Origin: Nemophila menziesii
Lineage: Eukaryota; Streptophyta; Magnoliopsida; Boraginales; Hydrophyllaceae
Length of the DNA: 64,000 nucleotides
Assembly: GCA_029959085.1 (NCBI GenBank)
Contig: JARWIR010000050.1
Coordinates: 930,001-994,000, forward strand
Reading direction: 5' to 3'
A program made the position numbers and the translations under genes. Of this stretch, positions 41,736 to 55,565 are shown one piece after another. The notes beneath the pieces were generated by a model, which was not told the DNA's origin, did not search any database, and worked only from the letters and a program-made list of their open reading frames with translations. How positions within the stretch are numbered: position 1 is the first letter of the stretch; each line of letters opens with the position of its first letter.

Positions 41736-44700
41736 TTTAATATTCAGATTTCTGGAAACTCATGTATTTTGTGGATTTTATCTGCAATGTAAGTGATAAC
41801 CAACGAGTGGATTCGTGACCTTATCTCAGATCTGCTTGAGAAGGCCTCAGAAAATATGGCAGAACAATTGTTAGTTTTTGGGTATTTTAATTAGATAGGT
41901 GACCTGGAAGATGCAACAGGAGGAGTTGAGGGAACAACAAATCATATGGTTAAGTTTGAGAGATGATGGATTAGTGCGCTTGGAGGATTTGGGTTTCGAT
42001 GGTCCTAGATTCACTTAGAGTGATTCATAAAATACAGGGATAAGAATCATGAAGCGTTTAAATAGAGAATACGGTAATCAATATTGGAATGAAACATTTA
42101 GGGCCACAAGAGTCAAACATCAACCCTAGTACATTCCGATATGTTCCCGTAGTTTTTTTTTTGCCGGGCCATGAGCATCGTATATGATCAATAAGCGATT
42201 TCACTTTGAGGCGGCGTGGTATCATCACGAGAGTCTATGAGGTCTTGTTGAAGATAAATGGTTGAAGGAAGGACAATCCCTAGGGGAGAACATAAATTCA
42301 ATTAGGAAGGAGTTAGAAATGTGGAAGTTTATACGTTTGGTCACATCTTTCGTAGGAAGAATAGATTGCTAACATGAATCACGTGTATTCAGAGAGATTT
42401 GCAGAACTCATGCAATGTTTTGCTGGTTAGATTAGGAAATATTTTGATTATTGAGTTTGAAAGTGTTTTAGAACAGGAGGAGATTCATTGGTTTCAACGT
42501 GTGCCTAAGGACCGGGTTAATTTAGTAGAGAGGAATACGAAGTGTTATCATCACGAAACACAACTAAAGAAAAAGAATAGTGGGGTGCAACACATAAAGG
42601 ATGACCAAACGAGTGGATTGAGACATTGAGGACGAGAATACTTGGGTTAGAAGTTTCTTTGAAGATCACTTCTCGATAAAAAATGACGTTTTGGGACATT
42701 TCAAAGTACCGCGTCTACGTGCTTTTACATCAGGAGAAATTGAGTCTCTTAGAGAGGAACTTCTGAATGAATAAGTTTGCATTGTCGTGATCCAATTATC
42801 GCCTCACAAGGTGCCAGGTTCGGAGAGGATGATATCACGTTTCTATCAGAAGTGTTGGGATATAGTAGGTCCCACCATATATGATATGACTAGACACGCT
42901 CTAGCCAATGACCATTTTCCAAAAGAGGTTCTGGATACGCTGGTTCATCTTATTCCTAAGTTTGGGACCTTGAAGTATATCACTCAACTTAGGCCTATTA
43001 GTTTTATTAACGTGAGCTATACAATTTAGATGAAGGTTTTAGTGAATAGGATGAATCCTTTGTTGGAAGATTATATTGGTCTTTTTCAGAGCAGCTTCAT
43101 ACTACACCGCTCCAAAATTGATTATGTGATGTTAGGTAGCGAGGTTGATCATTTACTTAGACATCACAAAGGGAAGTAGAAATATATCGCGGTCAAGGTG
43201 GACCTTGCCAAATCTTATGATAAGATTAGATGGGACTTCATCAAGGATTCTTTCGAGTTGTTAGGAGTACCCACAATGTGGGTTTCCGTAGTTATCTTGG
43301 GAATGGAGGCTAATGATATAAGTTTTATTAGGATTGGCTCCCTGTTACTTCGGATTATGACAGACAAGGAATTCGTCAAGGCGACCCCATGTCATCGCAA
43401 ATGTTCGTCATATGCATGGAGCGATTGTCGTTGCTCATGAAGCGTCTCGTCGAGGAAAGGGGATGAAGACCTATACGAATCTGTTCATGGAGGGATCCGA
43501 TCTCTCATATTTTTTTTACTGATGATCTTGTATTATTTGCGGAAGCTACTATTCATGACTTTGATCTTTTGCAGGGTCCGTTGGAGATTTTTTGTCGAGA
43601 CGCGAGACAAACAGATTAGCAAGGAAAAGTTGATTATATATTTATCGAAGAATGTTGATGAAGAAGAAAGTTTGAGCATCACGGCAAGAAACTGTTATAG
43701 CCGGAGTGAGTGAGTGGGAAAATATCTTGGCATCCCCAATTTCTCGGGGAGAAGATCGAGAGGATTTTATGGATAATTTATTAACAGATTATATGGAAAT
43801 CTTGTGAAATGGAATGGTACCTCGCTATCACTTGCATTCCGTATAACATTAGCACAATCCGTCCATAGCGTCGCACCGATATATCATGCAAGTGGAGAAG
43901 CTGCTGGTTATGTTTGCCATGAGATTGATATAATTAGGAGGGAGTTTAATTGGGGTATTACAGAGGAACGAAATCATATAAATTGGATAGCGTGGAAGGA
44001 CGTGTGTGAACCAAAGAGTGTGGGAGGTTTGGGATGTCGCAAAGCAGAAGCCATGAATATGGTGATTTTGGGTAAGTTGGGTTGGAGGGTGTTTCACGAT
44101 AAATCAATATTGTGGTCCACTATTACGAGACATATATATTTCAATTCGAATCTTCTTTAATATAAGTATAAATACAATGATTAGTGTAGAGATATCATGA
44201 AAGGCATTGTCGTAGTGAGACAAGGATCCTGGTGGCTAGTACATAATGGTAAGTGTGTTTCATTTTGGTTGGATTTGTGGATAGATTATTCTCCATTGAT
44301 ATATCATGTTATTGGTCCAATAGAGAGAGAAGTAAGAGTCAGGAAAGTTAATGATTACATACTTATAGATGGGTCATGGGATTTGGATAGTTTTTGAAAT
44401 CTCTCTCGCCCTCAAAACTTCTTGAGTTCGTGGGAGTTAGAGTAAAAAGAGGTACTGAGGATAGGGGAAAACTATCTTGGCTCTATGAGGTTCATGGTGA
44501 ATATTCGGTAAAATCGGCGGTATGGAATTAGGATACTAGCTAGGTGAATGTGGAAGTTAATTAGGATAAAGTGTGGAAGTTGATTGGGATAAAGTACGGA
44601 AGTTAAAGTGCTCCCACAAAACGAGGGTTCTAGTTTGGCGTGTGGTCCAAGAGAGGTTATCGACAAGATAGAATATTAGTAGGCAAGGTATGGAAGTTTC

Positions 44701-46000
44701 TGAGCTTTTTCCTTCTTGTGGGTAAGTGGAGGAAAGTATTGCACCTTGTTTGAGATTGTACAAATGTCAAAATGTTTTGGGAATCGATTAAAGCTGAAGC
44801 TTCTAGGGATCGCGGGAATGAATGGGGTAGTGTGGATCAGGATTTTTTCTGGAATTTGGGAGAGTCAGTAGGTACATAGACTTCTACTGTAATTTTACAA
44901 GAGCAACATGGGGGGGGGAGGAATGGTTTGTAACAATCCAGCGCTGTCTAAGTGCATCGGACTTGGAACAGTTTGCTACAGCAGTGAATTTCTTACCTGG
45001 CTGATCAAGGGCAATCGAATCAACACAACATCTCGATAAGGAGTTTTTATTTCAGCACATATCATTCAGCAAGTTCGCTACATGCAAGGCCTGGCGTTTC
45101 TATTTTGAGGTTAGCTAGAATAGTTGTTGTCTCAATAAGTTCTGGTAGAGCATGGTGGTCTAAACATCTAGCTAGCATGATCATTTTTGCAAGGGCAATG
45201 TGGATTGTATTTTTTAGGGTGTTAATAGAGAATGTTTGGAAGGAGCAAAATAATATAGTGTTTAATGGCAGTGACTTTCCAAACAGTAAGCATTGATGAA
45301 AAAAGCAAAATTACTAGCGCAAAATTATGGTAGAGTTGGGTTCATAGCTCGGGGAGGCTACCGCCTAGAAAGAGTTATGTGTTTCTCAATGGGTGGAGCA
45401 AACATAATCGCGGAGTGAAATTAAACACAGATCGAAGTTGGAATAGATAGTGTCGAGTTGGTGGTGGAGTAGAGGTAATTCGGGATGTAGAAGGCAATTG
45501 GATTCATGGTTTCTCGATGAAGCTCAACCAAGACATAACCATAGTGATTAAACTTATCGCGCAACGTGAAGGGTTAAAGATGGCGGAAGAGTTAGGCATG
45601 ATCGAAGTGTAGGTAGAGGTGGATACTTGGGCAGCAATCAGAATTATTAGGAAAGTGGATGATGGTAGAGGTCCAGTGACGGGTTGGGCACACCAATTCG
45701 GGAAATCCTTGCAAGGAATAGGTATTTCGCGCTAACGAGCATTTATAGAGAGGCGAAGTCGTGCGCTAATTGGTTGGACCATGCTAGCTTGCCATATGTA
45801 GAACCATATTGTTCATACACCTATCATTTGAATGAAATATGGCATTTTCTTACGCGTGATAGAATGAGATGGAAGATTTTAAGGATGATACATAGCCCGA
45901 CTTGGAGTGATGATGTTATAAGTTATATTGCACCGATCTATTGGATCTCCTTTGTAAAAAAACATCGGTAATACTAGACAACTTATATCCTTCAAGAGTT
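41736..46000 (+). mobile_element. LINE B (L1 ORF2 from endonuclease to RNase H), decayed
   Basis: It starts in the endonuclease (QLLVFG(D)FNEIGDLEDATGG at about 41865, FDGPRFT-like text, LNREYGNQYWN). RT is at 42780-43560 (SPHKVPGSERMISRFY, LVHLIPKF, VKVDLAKSYDKIRWDFI, and FTDDLVLFAEA for the catalytic FADD box). The post-RT region follows (WIAWKDVCEPKSVGGLGCRK at about 43985). The zinc-binding part is at about 44570-44780. An RNase H domain lies at about 45410-45720 (VEVIRDVEGNWI, REGLKMAEELG). Stops and shifts occur throughout. No poly-A or target duplication was recognised. Confidence 0.82.
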
Positions 46001-46880
46001 GTAAGAGTCTCCCATCCAACAATGACTAACACCAGATTATTTTATGTTTTATATTATTTTTAATGTTTTTATAGTTTCTTTTTTTAAAATTTATGAATGC
46101 TTGGTAATTGTGTTAATGGTGATGATGGTAGTGGTAGATATGTGTATATTTAAAAAATGTATTTAAAATAGATAGGGAAAAGGTTTCAAAATTTATTTGA
46201 AGTTTGGGATTTTTTATAAGTTTTTAAAATTTATAGATTAACTAATATAGGTGGGGAAGTTTTTGAAAAAAAATTAAAAATAGAAGAGTTAATTTTTACT
46301 TTTTCCAAACTTATGAGCTGAAATAATAATTTAAAAAAAATTAAATCAATTAAAAATAATTAAAAAATAATTTAGTAATAAGTTAACCAATTATTTTGGA
46401 CGAAATCCATCGATAGTAGATAATCATGCAATAAATATTTGTACATGAGTTAATGTAGCACGTTATTAATACAAATGAAATAAAAAATGTACGTTTAATG
46501 ATCCTCCGAGAAAATCGGAATCCCTAAAAATCTAAGACTTTCCCTTCCCCATCGTTGTGATGGAGTCTCTCCGCCAGCGCTGCCAGGTACCTACTGTCAC
46601 CGGATAACAATGCACCTACAGTGATGTATGTCCATGACGTTAACATGGTGGAACATACAAGGCGATAATCTTCCTGGCCTCCAAACATCCATCGAAGAGT
46701 TATAAACAATAACAAAAGGCCAAACTCAGTGGCCGACAAAGAACCAGAAATACCGGGAACTAATGTATTGCTGGAGGATGCCATGAGCACTATAACGACT
46801 CTGCCATAACATGCAGAGCAAGGCAAGGTTGACAATAACGCAGCTGCCACGAATAATTATTTAAATCCAGGCCCTAAACT
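46001..46880. other. Spacer between LINE B and LINE C; no gene supported
   Basis: AT-rich to about 46500, then of more balanced composition. A minus-strand ORF of 108 codons (46524-46850) shows no domain. It may be the 5' untranslated part of LINE C, whose ORF1 starts soon after. Confidence 0.4.
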
Positions 46881-48675
46881 AGGTGGTGGAAGGGTTTCCT
46901 TACGAGAAATAATATGGTTATCCCTATGATTATTAACGATAAGGAGAAACGTATGAACAAGTACACATGGGAGGAGGAAATATCAGAGATGGGTGAATTG
47001 GTTGAGAATGATGTGACAGATGAAAATGAAGTTATACCGATAATACTCTGAACTAGAGAGGAGATTATGGAAGGCATTCTTCTATGGAGAAACACTGTGG
47101 TGGTGCGATTATCGAGAAGAGAGGTAGTTTTTATGTATCTCTCCATTAAATTGCGTCAAATATGGAACCTAGTGGGACAGTTGGAATTGGTGGATGTAGG
47201 ACATATATATAATTTGTAGAGAAAGAGGACTATAAATTTGCAATATCGGATGGACCCTAGACAATTCTTGATCACTACATTGTTGTGAAAGAATGGATAC
47301 CTAAATTCAACGTGGTAACTAATTCAATTAAAACTACAATAGCTTGGGGTAGAATATTAAATGTGGGTATGCAAAATTATACTGCAAAAATACTAAGAAA
47401 AGTATGTGACAAAATTGGATGTATGGTAAGAAATCATTCATAGACTTTGGGGAAATTATGCATGGCTGGCAATAGAGATCGACTTGGATAGACCATAAAA
47501 ATGGAGGTGCATATTGGGATTGAGGTGTGTAAGGTAGAATATGAGGGATTACATTTAATTTTCTTTCGGTGCAAATTCGGACATCGAACATAAATTTTCC
47601 CTCCTAATACCGTAAGGATACTAAAGGTTAGTGATGAAGTGAGCCATGCCAGTTCCCCCCTCCCCCTCCTATTGGTTCCAAATGGGGGTGAGAAACCAAC
47701 GCCGACGGAGAAATATAGAGCCTGTATAACTGTTTGGGGAGGTAATCTAGGAAACATGAGAAGGATGAGGTTAATGGTCTAAATGTGCAAAGACCAAGTG
47801 CTTCCAAGGGGTTGGTTTCACGTTTTGAAGCTTCAAGAGTCGATGAGAAAGAATAGGGTTCAGGGGGACGTGTGGAAAAAATGGGCTGAATAAAGGACCA
47901 AACCCAAGAGTTAGTGGGAAAGATAATAAAGGTAAGGGTGTAGCGATGAATGGTACAATCCAAGGTGCTACAAGGAGAGTTGGGCTACCTAGTAGTAGCG
48001 ACTCCTAACTTTTATCAACAAGGTATACTTCAAACGAACTTGGAAATTAGGAAATTCACGACATTGCTGGTTTTAAAAGAGAAGGTTGTTATGGGAAGGA
48101 AGAAAAACAAGGGTACAAGGGCAAACAAAAATAGATATGAAGCTAATAAGTGTGTTCAAGTGGTGAAGAAAGGGGTGCAAGGGAGCCTAGTAGTTATAGT
48201 AGTGGAACAAAGAGATGATATGAGGGGTCTAGCTGCAATTAATTCAAACACTCATGTAAAACAAATAAAAAACATGAGCGCAAAAGCTCCTGTGATCTCC
48301 AGTACATCTCATATACCTACAACAACAATCTCAGACACAACGGCTTCTTCGTCGGCGCCTAGTGGCGATCCCCCGAACCACTACACAACTTTAGGGAAAA
48401 AAGTAGCGTGGGATGGAGACCTTGATGATCAAATGTTGGAGAACCAGGTAGCCTGTACACCATTAGAGGATAAGTTAGTTGGTTGAAATGAGAAAAATAA
48501 AGAGGATGTGGAGTTGCCCACATTAACTCTATGAAGTGTGCTCGGGTAGTTCCTATTCTGACACTTTTTAATTAACGATTATTAATGTGTACAATAAATG
48601 ACATAGATAACAAATGGGAGAGTTTGAGGTAGTCTCTAAACATCCTTGCATGGAATTGCTATGGAGCAGGCAACC
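46881..48675 (+). mobile_element. LINE C: ORF1 and the first codons of ORF2
   Basis: ORF1 in shifted frames shows the DUF4283-type RNA-binding region (WRNTVVVRLSRREVVFMYL, WNLVGQLELVDVG, VVKEWIPKFNVVTNS). A zinc-knuckle-like EYEGLHLIFFRCKFGHR and a long hydrophilic tail follow (47950-48486, intact 178 codons, Ser/Thr/Pro-rich end). At 48640 ORF2 begins, NILAWNCYGAGN, the usual start of L1 endonuclease. It is cut after GN at 48675 by an LTR beginning TGATGTCTC. Confidence 0.78.
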
Positions 48676-49195
48676 TGATGTCTCTTTTTTTTTGATGGAT
48701 TAATCCAGTCATGAGACATTATTTTGGGAGTTTATTGGGCCTAAGTGAGAGATTTTTCCTTGTTATTTTCTATATTGCATAATTACTTCTAATATTGAAC
48801 ATATTACTATTTATAGAGATTTTGTGCCTTAATTGTGTGTTAAGTTTGTAGCTCTTAGGTACATTCTTGATACATGGTTCCAAGATGAGGAGAAGAAGTC
48901 AATATAAACCCCAAGTCAAAGCGTAAATTTGAGCTTAGAGCCACCTTGGGAAGTTGGAGTATTTGTAAGAGAAATCTTTACGCCTTATTGTTTCAGTCAC
49001 TATGACATATTAGTGAGACATTTGACCTTATTCCTTTGATTTAGAGAGATCTTGAAGTCAGGGTAATTTGGAAAGTGACAGAAGTCAATTCAGTGTTAAG
49101 ATGAAGACGTTATGCTATTTTCGTTCACCGGGGTTCAAACCATAATTCAGGTTTGTAAAACAGGATGGACACTTCTAAACCTTATTAAGCAAGCT
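48676..49195 (+). mobile_element. LTR A, first piece (old Athila-type LTR)
   Basis: Starts TGATGTCTC directly after the LINE coding sequence CAACC. The text is LTR-like (non-coding, with AGATCTTGAAG- and GGACATT-type phrases) and is interrupted at 49196 by a solo LTR. Together with 50817-51405 and 60132 to about 60480 it adds up to about 1450 bp, close to the other LTRs here. The reconstruction is inferred. Confidence 0.5.
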
Positions 49196-50816
49196 TGATG
49201 TCTCCCTAATTGTTCTAAATATAAGCCCTTAGGAGACATCATTTTAGTTTGAAAATGGTCTTTTTATATAGTCTTTTGTGCTTAATTCGTAATATTCCTA
49301 TTTCTTGTCTTGTCTTGATTTGATGAATTATTATTTTTAGAGCATATTTGGTTTAATTTGTGTGTTAGTGTAAAGCTTTAAAGATAATATGGAAATAAAT
49401 TATATTCCAAGTCAATTCTAAGGAAATAAGGAAAGAAGATCTTGAAGAAATCTGGAGATAAAAGGAAACAACTTCAATTAGGAAAAGGAAAAACTACCAA
49501 ATAAATCTGAATTTCTGCAGCTACGTCTAAAGAAGTGATAATAACTCCAAATCTGGGACGATTCTGGACGATCCCTTTCATAGGGTATATAGATAATTTT
49601 GCGAGGATTATTTTGATATCTTACGGGACGATTCTGGACGATCCCTTTCATAGTGTAGATAGATAATTCTGCGAAGATTCTTTTGATATCTTGCGGGCCA
49701 AAAACGGTCCAGTAACGAAGAAGATATGGTAAAAACAAGTCAGAAGTAATCATCCTTATCTACTTACGAATTTGAGTTGGGCTTGGACTCTTTTACTTGA
49801 ACCCTACTCCAAGATTATATATCAGTTCTAAACCTTAGAAAATCATCCCTTAGCTGCATCAGCTTAATATACACAAGTAATTCATCATAGAAGCAATCAA
49901 GAGGATTTAGAGGAGGAAGAAGCAAGAGCTAGAGCTTAATTACATCAATTCAACACTTCTCCATCTCTATTATTTGGGTAAATTAGAATTAGATCTATTT
50001 TGTCTATGAGGTATTTCTAAGCTATTTATTCAAGAGTTTTATTATGCATAATTTTTCTTTAGGATTGTAATTATATGAACCATTGATGATTGTTTTTATG
50101 TTTTGATCCGAATCTGGGATTTTAGTATTTAATTGAATTGGTTCTTAATTTCCATTGAATATATTCTTGTGCTTGTTTACTATCATTGAAGTCATAAATC
50201 AAGGGTAGGTTTTAGTAATTGATCTATTCACTTTTGTGGCGAAGTGATCATCCGACAGGGGGGGGGGGTTTAATTACAAAACTAGGATATAGACGCATGG
50301 TGTCCGTTATTTGACCGACAGGCTTGACTAACCACGTAGCCAAAGAGGTAAACGAACTTATCATCCAAAGAGGCATATTCGCCCATATAGGGGTTTATAG
50401 TACTTTAGGATAGCTCCTAGGTCCACCCGACAGGGGGCTAGGAGATTATATAGTCCCGACTATTGTGAGATTTCCCATTCACCCTTATTCTTAGGAATTA
50501 TAAATTCAATAAGATAAATTCATACTTGCATATCCTTATCTTATTTGCAAAATTGTTTATTATTTATTATTTATTATTTATTTTATTTAGTTAATTAGAA
50601 AATAAACTTCTTTACTATTTATATTTTTAACTAAAACAATTAGAACTATCTATTCTGATATTGAACACGGATTTAGAATAACTACTTAAATCCCTGTGGA
50701 GACGATTTTCCTGTATCTACTTATTTATTACTTGGAACAACCCGTACACTTGTGGTCTGTGGATCCTTTATTTTATTACTTTTGTTGCTTTATTTTATAA
50801 CACCCAGGAACCACCA
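49196..50816 (+). mobile_element. Solo Athila LTR (LTR B)
   Basis: Starts TGATGTCTCCC and ends GGAACCACCA, the same termini as the LTRs of element 1. No primer site, gag or polypurine tract adjoins it. Flanks AAGCT (49191-49195) and AAGCC (50817-50821) match in four of five bases, a decayed 5-bp target duplication. It contains the inverted terminus copy (AGGAGACATCA at 49231-49241) and a GATAGGGTATATAGAT-type repeat at 49550-49665. The run of nine Gs near 50262 lies within it. Confidence 0.75.
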
Positions 50817-51405
50817 AAGCCTATGGAGCCAAATGCTTTTAGATGATATATAAAAAAAACTCTAGCTCCCATATCATTATCAATAATTGCACAAACTTTT
50901 ATCCATTAGATGAGAAGGGGAAAAAGAGCAAGAAGAGAAGGAAGAGAAGAAGAGACAGCTTGTCTATGAACCCAACATTTTAACCTCAACCATTCTCTTA
51001 TTCCCTTCGTCATTAAGAGTTTATTTTTACTTTTAAACAAGATTATGACCTTAGTTTTAATTAGTTTTATTTTAGTTAGTTTTTATTCTTTTAGTATGAA
51101 CTAAACCCACATTACTTGAGGATGTTATTGTGAGAATATATGTTTAGCTTTTTAATGGAATTAATGCATTTGGGATATTGAGATATTTAATTTAGTTAGC
51201 TAATTTATTTTCCATTTCTTTATATTTTTTTATTAAAACCACCTGTACTCTAGCTAAGTAGTGGGTGGAAGCAGTAATTGGCTGCACCTTAAGTCTGGTG
51301 GTTTGGTTATCGAAATAGCATATAAACGCCTAGTGAGATGCATTGAACCTGACAGTCTTGTTCGCTAGGTAGTCAATAGGATAAGAGTTAAATTCATTGG
51401 ATACC
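50817..51405 (+). mobile_element. LTR A, second piece
   Basis: Contains a TATA-like GATATATAAAAAAAAC at about 50846, consistent with an LTR promoter. GC-richer U5-like text follows (ACGCCTAGTGAGATGCATTGAACCTGACAG). It is broken at 51405 by element 3. Confidence 0.45.
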
Positions 51406-52946
51406 TGATGTATCCCCATTTGTGATGATTTAATCTTAGCTGTGGACATCAATTTAGGCATTTTAGGAAAGCTTTTAATCGATTTTTACATCTATTATTA
51501 TATTTTCCTATTTTTTGTCTTAATTTGATGATTTATTATTTTTTAGAACATATATTGGGTTTAATATATTTATTTAGTGTGAAGTTTTAAAGATATATAG
51601 TAATTAATTAGATGTCAAATCAATTCCAAGAGATAAAGAAAAGAAAATAAAGATGGAAATTGGAGATAAAGAAAGGAAAAGATAAGTATGGAACGATAAA
51701 GTTGCATAGTATATCTGAACTTCACCATCTATGTCCATAAAAGTGATCATAACTCAAGATTGGCTGGGAATTCGGAAGAACGGTTTGAAGCAAAGTTATA
51801 GAGATTTTCGAGACGATCAATTTCGATAAAGAACATATCAATTGGAGCTGTGTTGAAGAAGTTACGGCCAAAACAAAATAGCAACAATTTATTACCTTTT
51901 CTATATTTTAGGGTTACAAATTAGAGATGGACTAGAAGTCCAATTACTTGCCTCCTACTCCAATAAAACGTTTTAGGGCTTCCTTAACACCTATACATAC
52001 ACGCTTAAACCATTGTAAGTATGTCCTTGCTCATTTCTAAGCCATTAGTCTTTGCTGGAATATTAATCCTGAGTATCAAGTTCATCATCCAAGAAGCAAG
52101 CTGACCTGTAAAGGAAGACAAGAAGCAAGAAGTTGGAGAGTGACAAACTCCTCTCCTACATCTCTCTTTCTCTGTATTTAGGGTAATTAGCTATAGATTT
52201 TTGGCTTCACCATATTTCTACGCTTTTATTCTGTAAGTTTTACTCTAAATGGTTGGGTTAATATTTTGTCTTAAATTTCATAATACTATTTGTTATTTAA
52301 TTGATTTGGGCTTGGCGTATATTGGTATTGTGTGTTTTGACTTATTGTTTCCAGCCCTAGATTTGGCCAATCTTAGGACTATCCTTAGTAATTGAGTTAA
52401 CGCCCAGAAGGGGAATTCAATTATTGACAACACCACATAATCGTCTAGTGTACGGTAGTGACACTGAAGGGCTTGCCTAACTAGATAGCCATACAGGTTT
52501 GATTTAACCATAGATCATTACTCAGGGTCCCCTTGCCCAATTCCCCTGGTAGTGGAGAGGTTGCCCAAGTCCCCTGGCACGGGGGTTAGGTAGAATTTAG
52601 AATCCTGGTTAATATATAATGCTCAATTCACCTTAAGGTTAGAATAACTACTTAGTAAGCTAGACTCATATTAGTAATCCTGATTTATCTGACTTACATT
52701 CATATTATTATTTCACATCAGATAATTATTCATCTATCCTATTTTTATCTAAACATCTAAATTCGTCTACACTTATTTAATACACGTAGATCTAACAGAT
52801 TAAATCCCTGCGAACGAACTTTTCTTATAAACTAAACTTGCAAATGATCAATAATACTTGCAATGAGTTTCTCATTGTAGTCAGGAGTGTTTATTTTATT
52901 ATTATCTGTATTTATTTGTTTATTTATCACACCTTTGCCCCCACCA
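51406..52946 (+). repeat. 5' LTR of Athila element 3
   Basis: 1541 bp, TGATGTATCCCC...CCCCCACCA, followed by the primer site. It is plainly homologous to 58569-60131 (the same CTTTAAAGATATATAGTAATTAATTAGAT-type blocks). The start has TGTATCC where the partner has TGTCTCC. Confidence 0.9.
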
Positions 52947-52952
52947 AGTTTT

Positions 52953-52970
52953 TGGCGCCGCTTCTTGGGA
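52953..52970 (+). other. Primer binding site of element 3
   Basis: TGGCGCCGCTTCTTGGGA, six bases after the LTR. Two to three changes from the tRNA-Asp-type sites of the other elements. Confidence 0.8.
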
Positions 52971-53090
52971 TTTACCTTTAAGTCAGTCTATTTTGTGTTT
53001 ATTTAGTGTAAAAGTTTTTATTTGTTTTAAGTTTTACGGGTTTCTTTTTGTTATTGTATTTTTTAGATTTTTAGATTGCTAATCAACGGT

Positions 53091-54519
53091 TAGAGCTAGG
53101 TTTTCCTGGTCCATTCAGAGTGCAACCCATTGGGCTTCGTCCTACAACTATTCAAGCCGTTAGATTCAAGCTCGATCCTGACCTGATCAATCAATTTGCG
53201 AGTTATGGGATCTATGTAATGGTGCTACACATCAAGATCTCGTCCGATCTGTTCAGAAATTCATGAAATTCTGTGATGCTTACATTACTGAAGGTGTTAC
53301 GCCAGAAAAATGTATTATTTAATGTTTCAATTTTTCTTGACTGGGAAAGCAAGCGATTGGTTATATGATCAACCTCCCGAGCTAATAAAAAATTGGGAGA
53401 AGCGTCAAGAAAGATTCCTTGATCAATTTTATTCTACAATTATGCGAGTGAAGGAACAATTGGAGCTTATGAATTTCTTACAAGAAGCCGGAGAGAGTGT
53501 TGGCGAAGCACGGACGAGATTCCAAAAGAAGTTGGCAAGATGTCCAATACACGGATACACGCCAGAATTACAGTTAGCCATTTTCTAACAAGGACTCAAT
53601 CTAGAGTAAAGACCGAGATCAGATGATATGGGTCGTGGCAGTTTTGTCTTTATGGATCCGAAAGAAGCAAAGAGTGGTATGGAAAGAATCATCGAGACCA
53701 ACATGAGTTGGCCACAATCACAAACTCCTGCCACTAATATTGATACAGAGGCGAGTTTTTCAAGCTTGCAAGATCAAATACAAAAACTCGCTATAACAGT
53801 TAAGAAAAGCATCCAAATTCCACCTCAATAGTTATACCTACAAGAACAAGCCTATGAAAATCAAGCTAATCATCCATAGGGCTACAATGTGCATAATGGA
53901 AGTCAAGCTCCATCACATCCTCAAGAAGATATCATTGAGTTAAAAGATACACTATTAGTCAATTCATCAACTTCTAGAAGGACAATATGAGCAGACTTGA
54001 GTCAAAGATCGATGTATCAGTAGTGCAAAGCATGCAACAACAGAATCAAGATATGAAGCAACATAATCAACTTTTAGAGCAAAATGTGATGTGGTTCACT
54101 ACAGTCATAGAACAACTGCAAAATCATCTTTTGCAATTGGCCCAAAGTACAAATTCTAACATGAAGAAGATCCAGTAAGTTGACGACAAGGTTAAGACTA
54201 TTAGTCTTCAAGATGAAAAGATGAAAGAATCACTACCATCTCCATCGAGTAAAGTGGAGGTTCTACCAACCAAGTCAAACGTAGATAGGATGAACTTAGA
54301 TGAGATAATTGTTGAAGATTGGGTTGAAGAGGTTGAAAACGGTGAGATTAAGAAGCCAAGCGTGGTTGATGCACCAAAAGAGGAAGAGAGAAGTAGAGAA
54401 ATAGGATCACCCTTACATTGCTATTATCCCGTAGAACACGTTTATCCAAAGGAGCAACAAGAGAGGTGTATGGAGACGTTAAAACAAGTAAAAATTAACG
54501 TCCCTTTACTCGAGCTATG
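53091..54519 (+). pseudogene. Athila Gag, element 3 (decayed)
   Basis: The lead (VRFKLDPDLINQFASYG) and DLVRSVQKF-type text are in shifted frames. 53310-53588 then reads MFQFFLTGKASDWLYDQPPE and GEARTRFQKKLARCPIHG, close to the Gag of element 2. 53628-53831 gives MGRGSFVFMDPKEAKSGMER. The zinc knuckle expected next is not found; Gln-rich coiled-coil-like segments (53987-54178) and an acidic end follow. At least five stops or shifts. Confidence 0.82.
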
Positions 54520-55139
54520 AAAGGAAGGGGAGATTATGACCGATTCTTTATGGAGGCACTCTCCAATAAAGAGAGGTTCACAAGATCCAAGTCTGTGAAA
54601 CTCAATGGAGGGATCCCAGCACAAGTTCAGAGAAGATTACCACCGAAGCTTAAAGATCCTAGAAGTTTTAACCTCCCAATCAAAATAGGTGGTATATTTC
54701 ATGGAAAATCCATGTTTGATTTACGCGCAAGTGTTAATATCATGCCCAAAAGTATATTCAAGAAGATTGGTATGAACGATGCAAAACCGACATCCACAAT
54801 CTTGCAACTTGCGGATCAATAACCACCAAATCCGCGGGGAGTAATCGAGGACGTGCTCGTACAAGTAGGTAACCTTGTTATTCCCACAGATTTTATTATT
54901 CTTGACTATAAAGCAGATAAGAACGTCCCATTCATACTTGGGCGTCCATTCCTAGCCACCAGCGACACCATAGTGAATGTCAATGAGTGAACTGTGACTC
55001 TTAATATTGAAGATGATTCCAAAACATTCTATGTTTTGGGAAAGAAGAAGAAAAAGAAGTCACAAGAACTATATCCAATCAGAGTTGTAACCAAGAAGCC
55101 AGAACCTGTAAGCCCCCAAGAAACCATGGGAAAGGAAAC
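54520..55139 (+). pseudogene. Athila aspartic protease, element 3 (broken)
   Basis: Protease text: PPKLKDPRSFNLPIKIGG, then MFDLRASVNIMPKSIF, where the active-site D-L-G-A is changed to D-L-R-A. A TAA follows LQLADQ. Then come EDVLVQVGNLVIPTDFIIL, PFILGRPFLATSDTI, a TGA after NVNE, and FYVLGKKKKKK. The Gly to Arg change alone would inactivate it. Confidence 0.82.
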
Positions 55140-55334
55140 CGAGTCGGGGTGGGAGACAAGGTAGCATGGAAATCTCCCATCCCCAAACATAACAGTTCTT
55201 GGAAAGGGCCATACTTCATCACGCGAATTATCTCAGCAAGAGTGGTCGAAATAAAAGCTATCGAAGGTTGCAAGCTCAGGTTGGTAAGTGTTAACCACCT
55301 CACTCACTGCTGGGGAGGCTATAAAAAGAAATAA
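55140..55334 (+). pseudogene. Integrase C-terminal tail, element 3
   Basis: GDKVAWKSPIPKHNSSWKGP, then YFITRIISARVVEI, VNHLTHCWGGYKKK and a TAA at 55332-55334. It corresponds to the GPY-type end of Athila integrase and to the tail in element 2. It follows the protease by about 20 codons, so pol from RT to the integrase core is absent at nearly the same place as in element 2. Confidence 0.8.
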
Positions 55335-55565
55335 TCGAGGTAACTCTTCTAACTTTGAAAGACGTTAAACAATAGTGCCCTTTGGGAGAAATCTCATAGT
55401 ATTTTATGTTGTTATATTTTAGTATATTTTATGTGTTTTTAAGTGCATATTACAGTAATAAGGAAGGTATGAGTGTTTTTGATGTGTAGGTAAGCAAGGG
55501 TTCGAGTTTGGGGTGAAAAACTGGAAAATTTTCGGAGTTAAAAAGGCCTAGGCAAAACTATTTTG

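Noticed and set aside
46524..46850. 108-codon minus-strand ORF
   Set aside because: No recognisable domain; may be the 5' part of LINE C read backwards.
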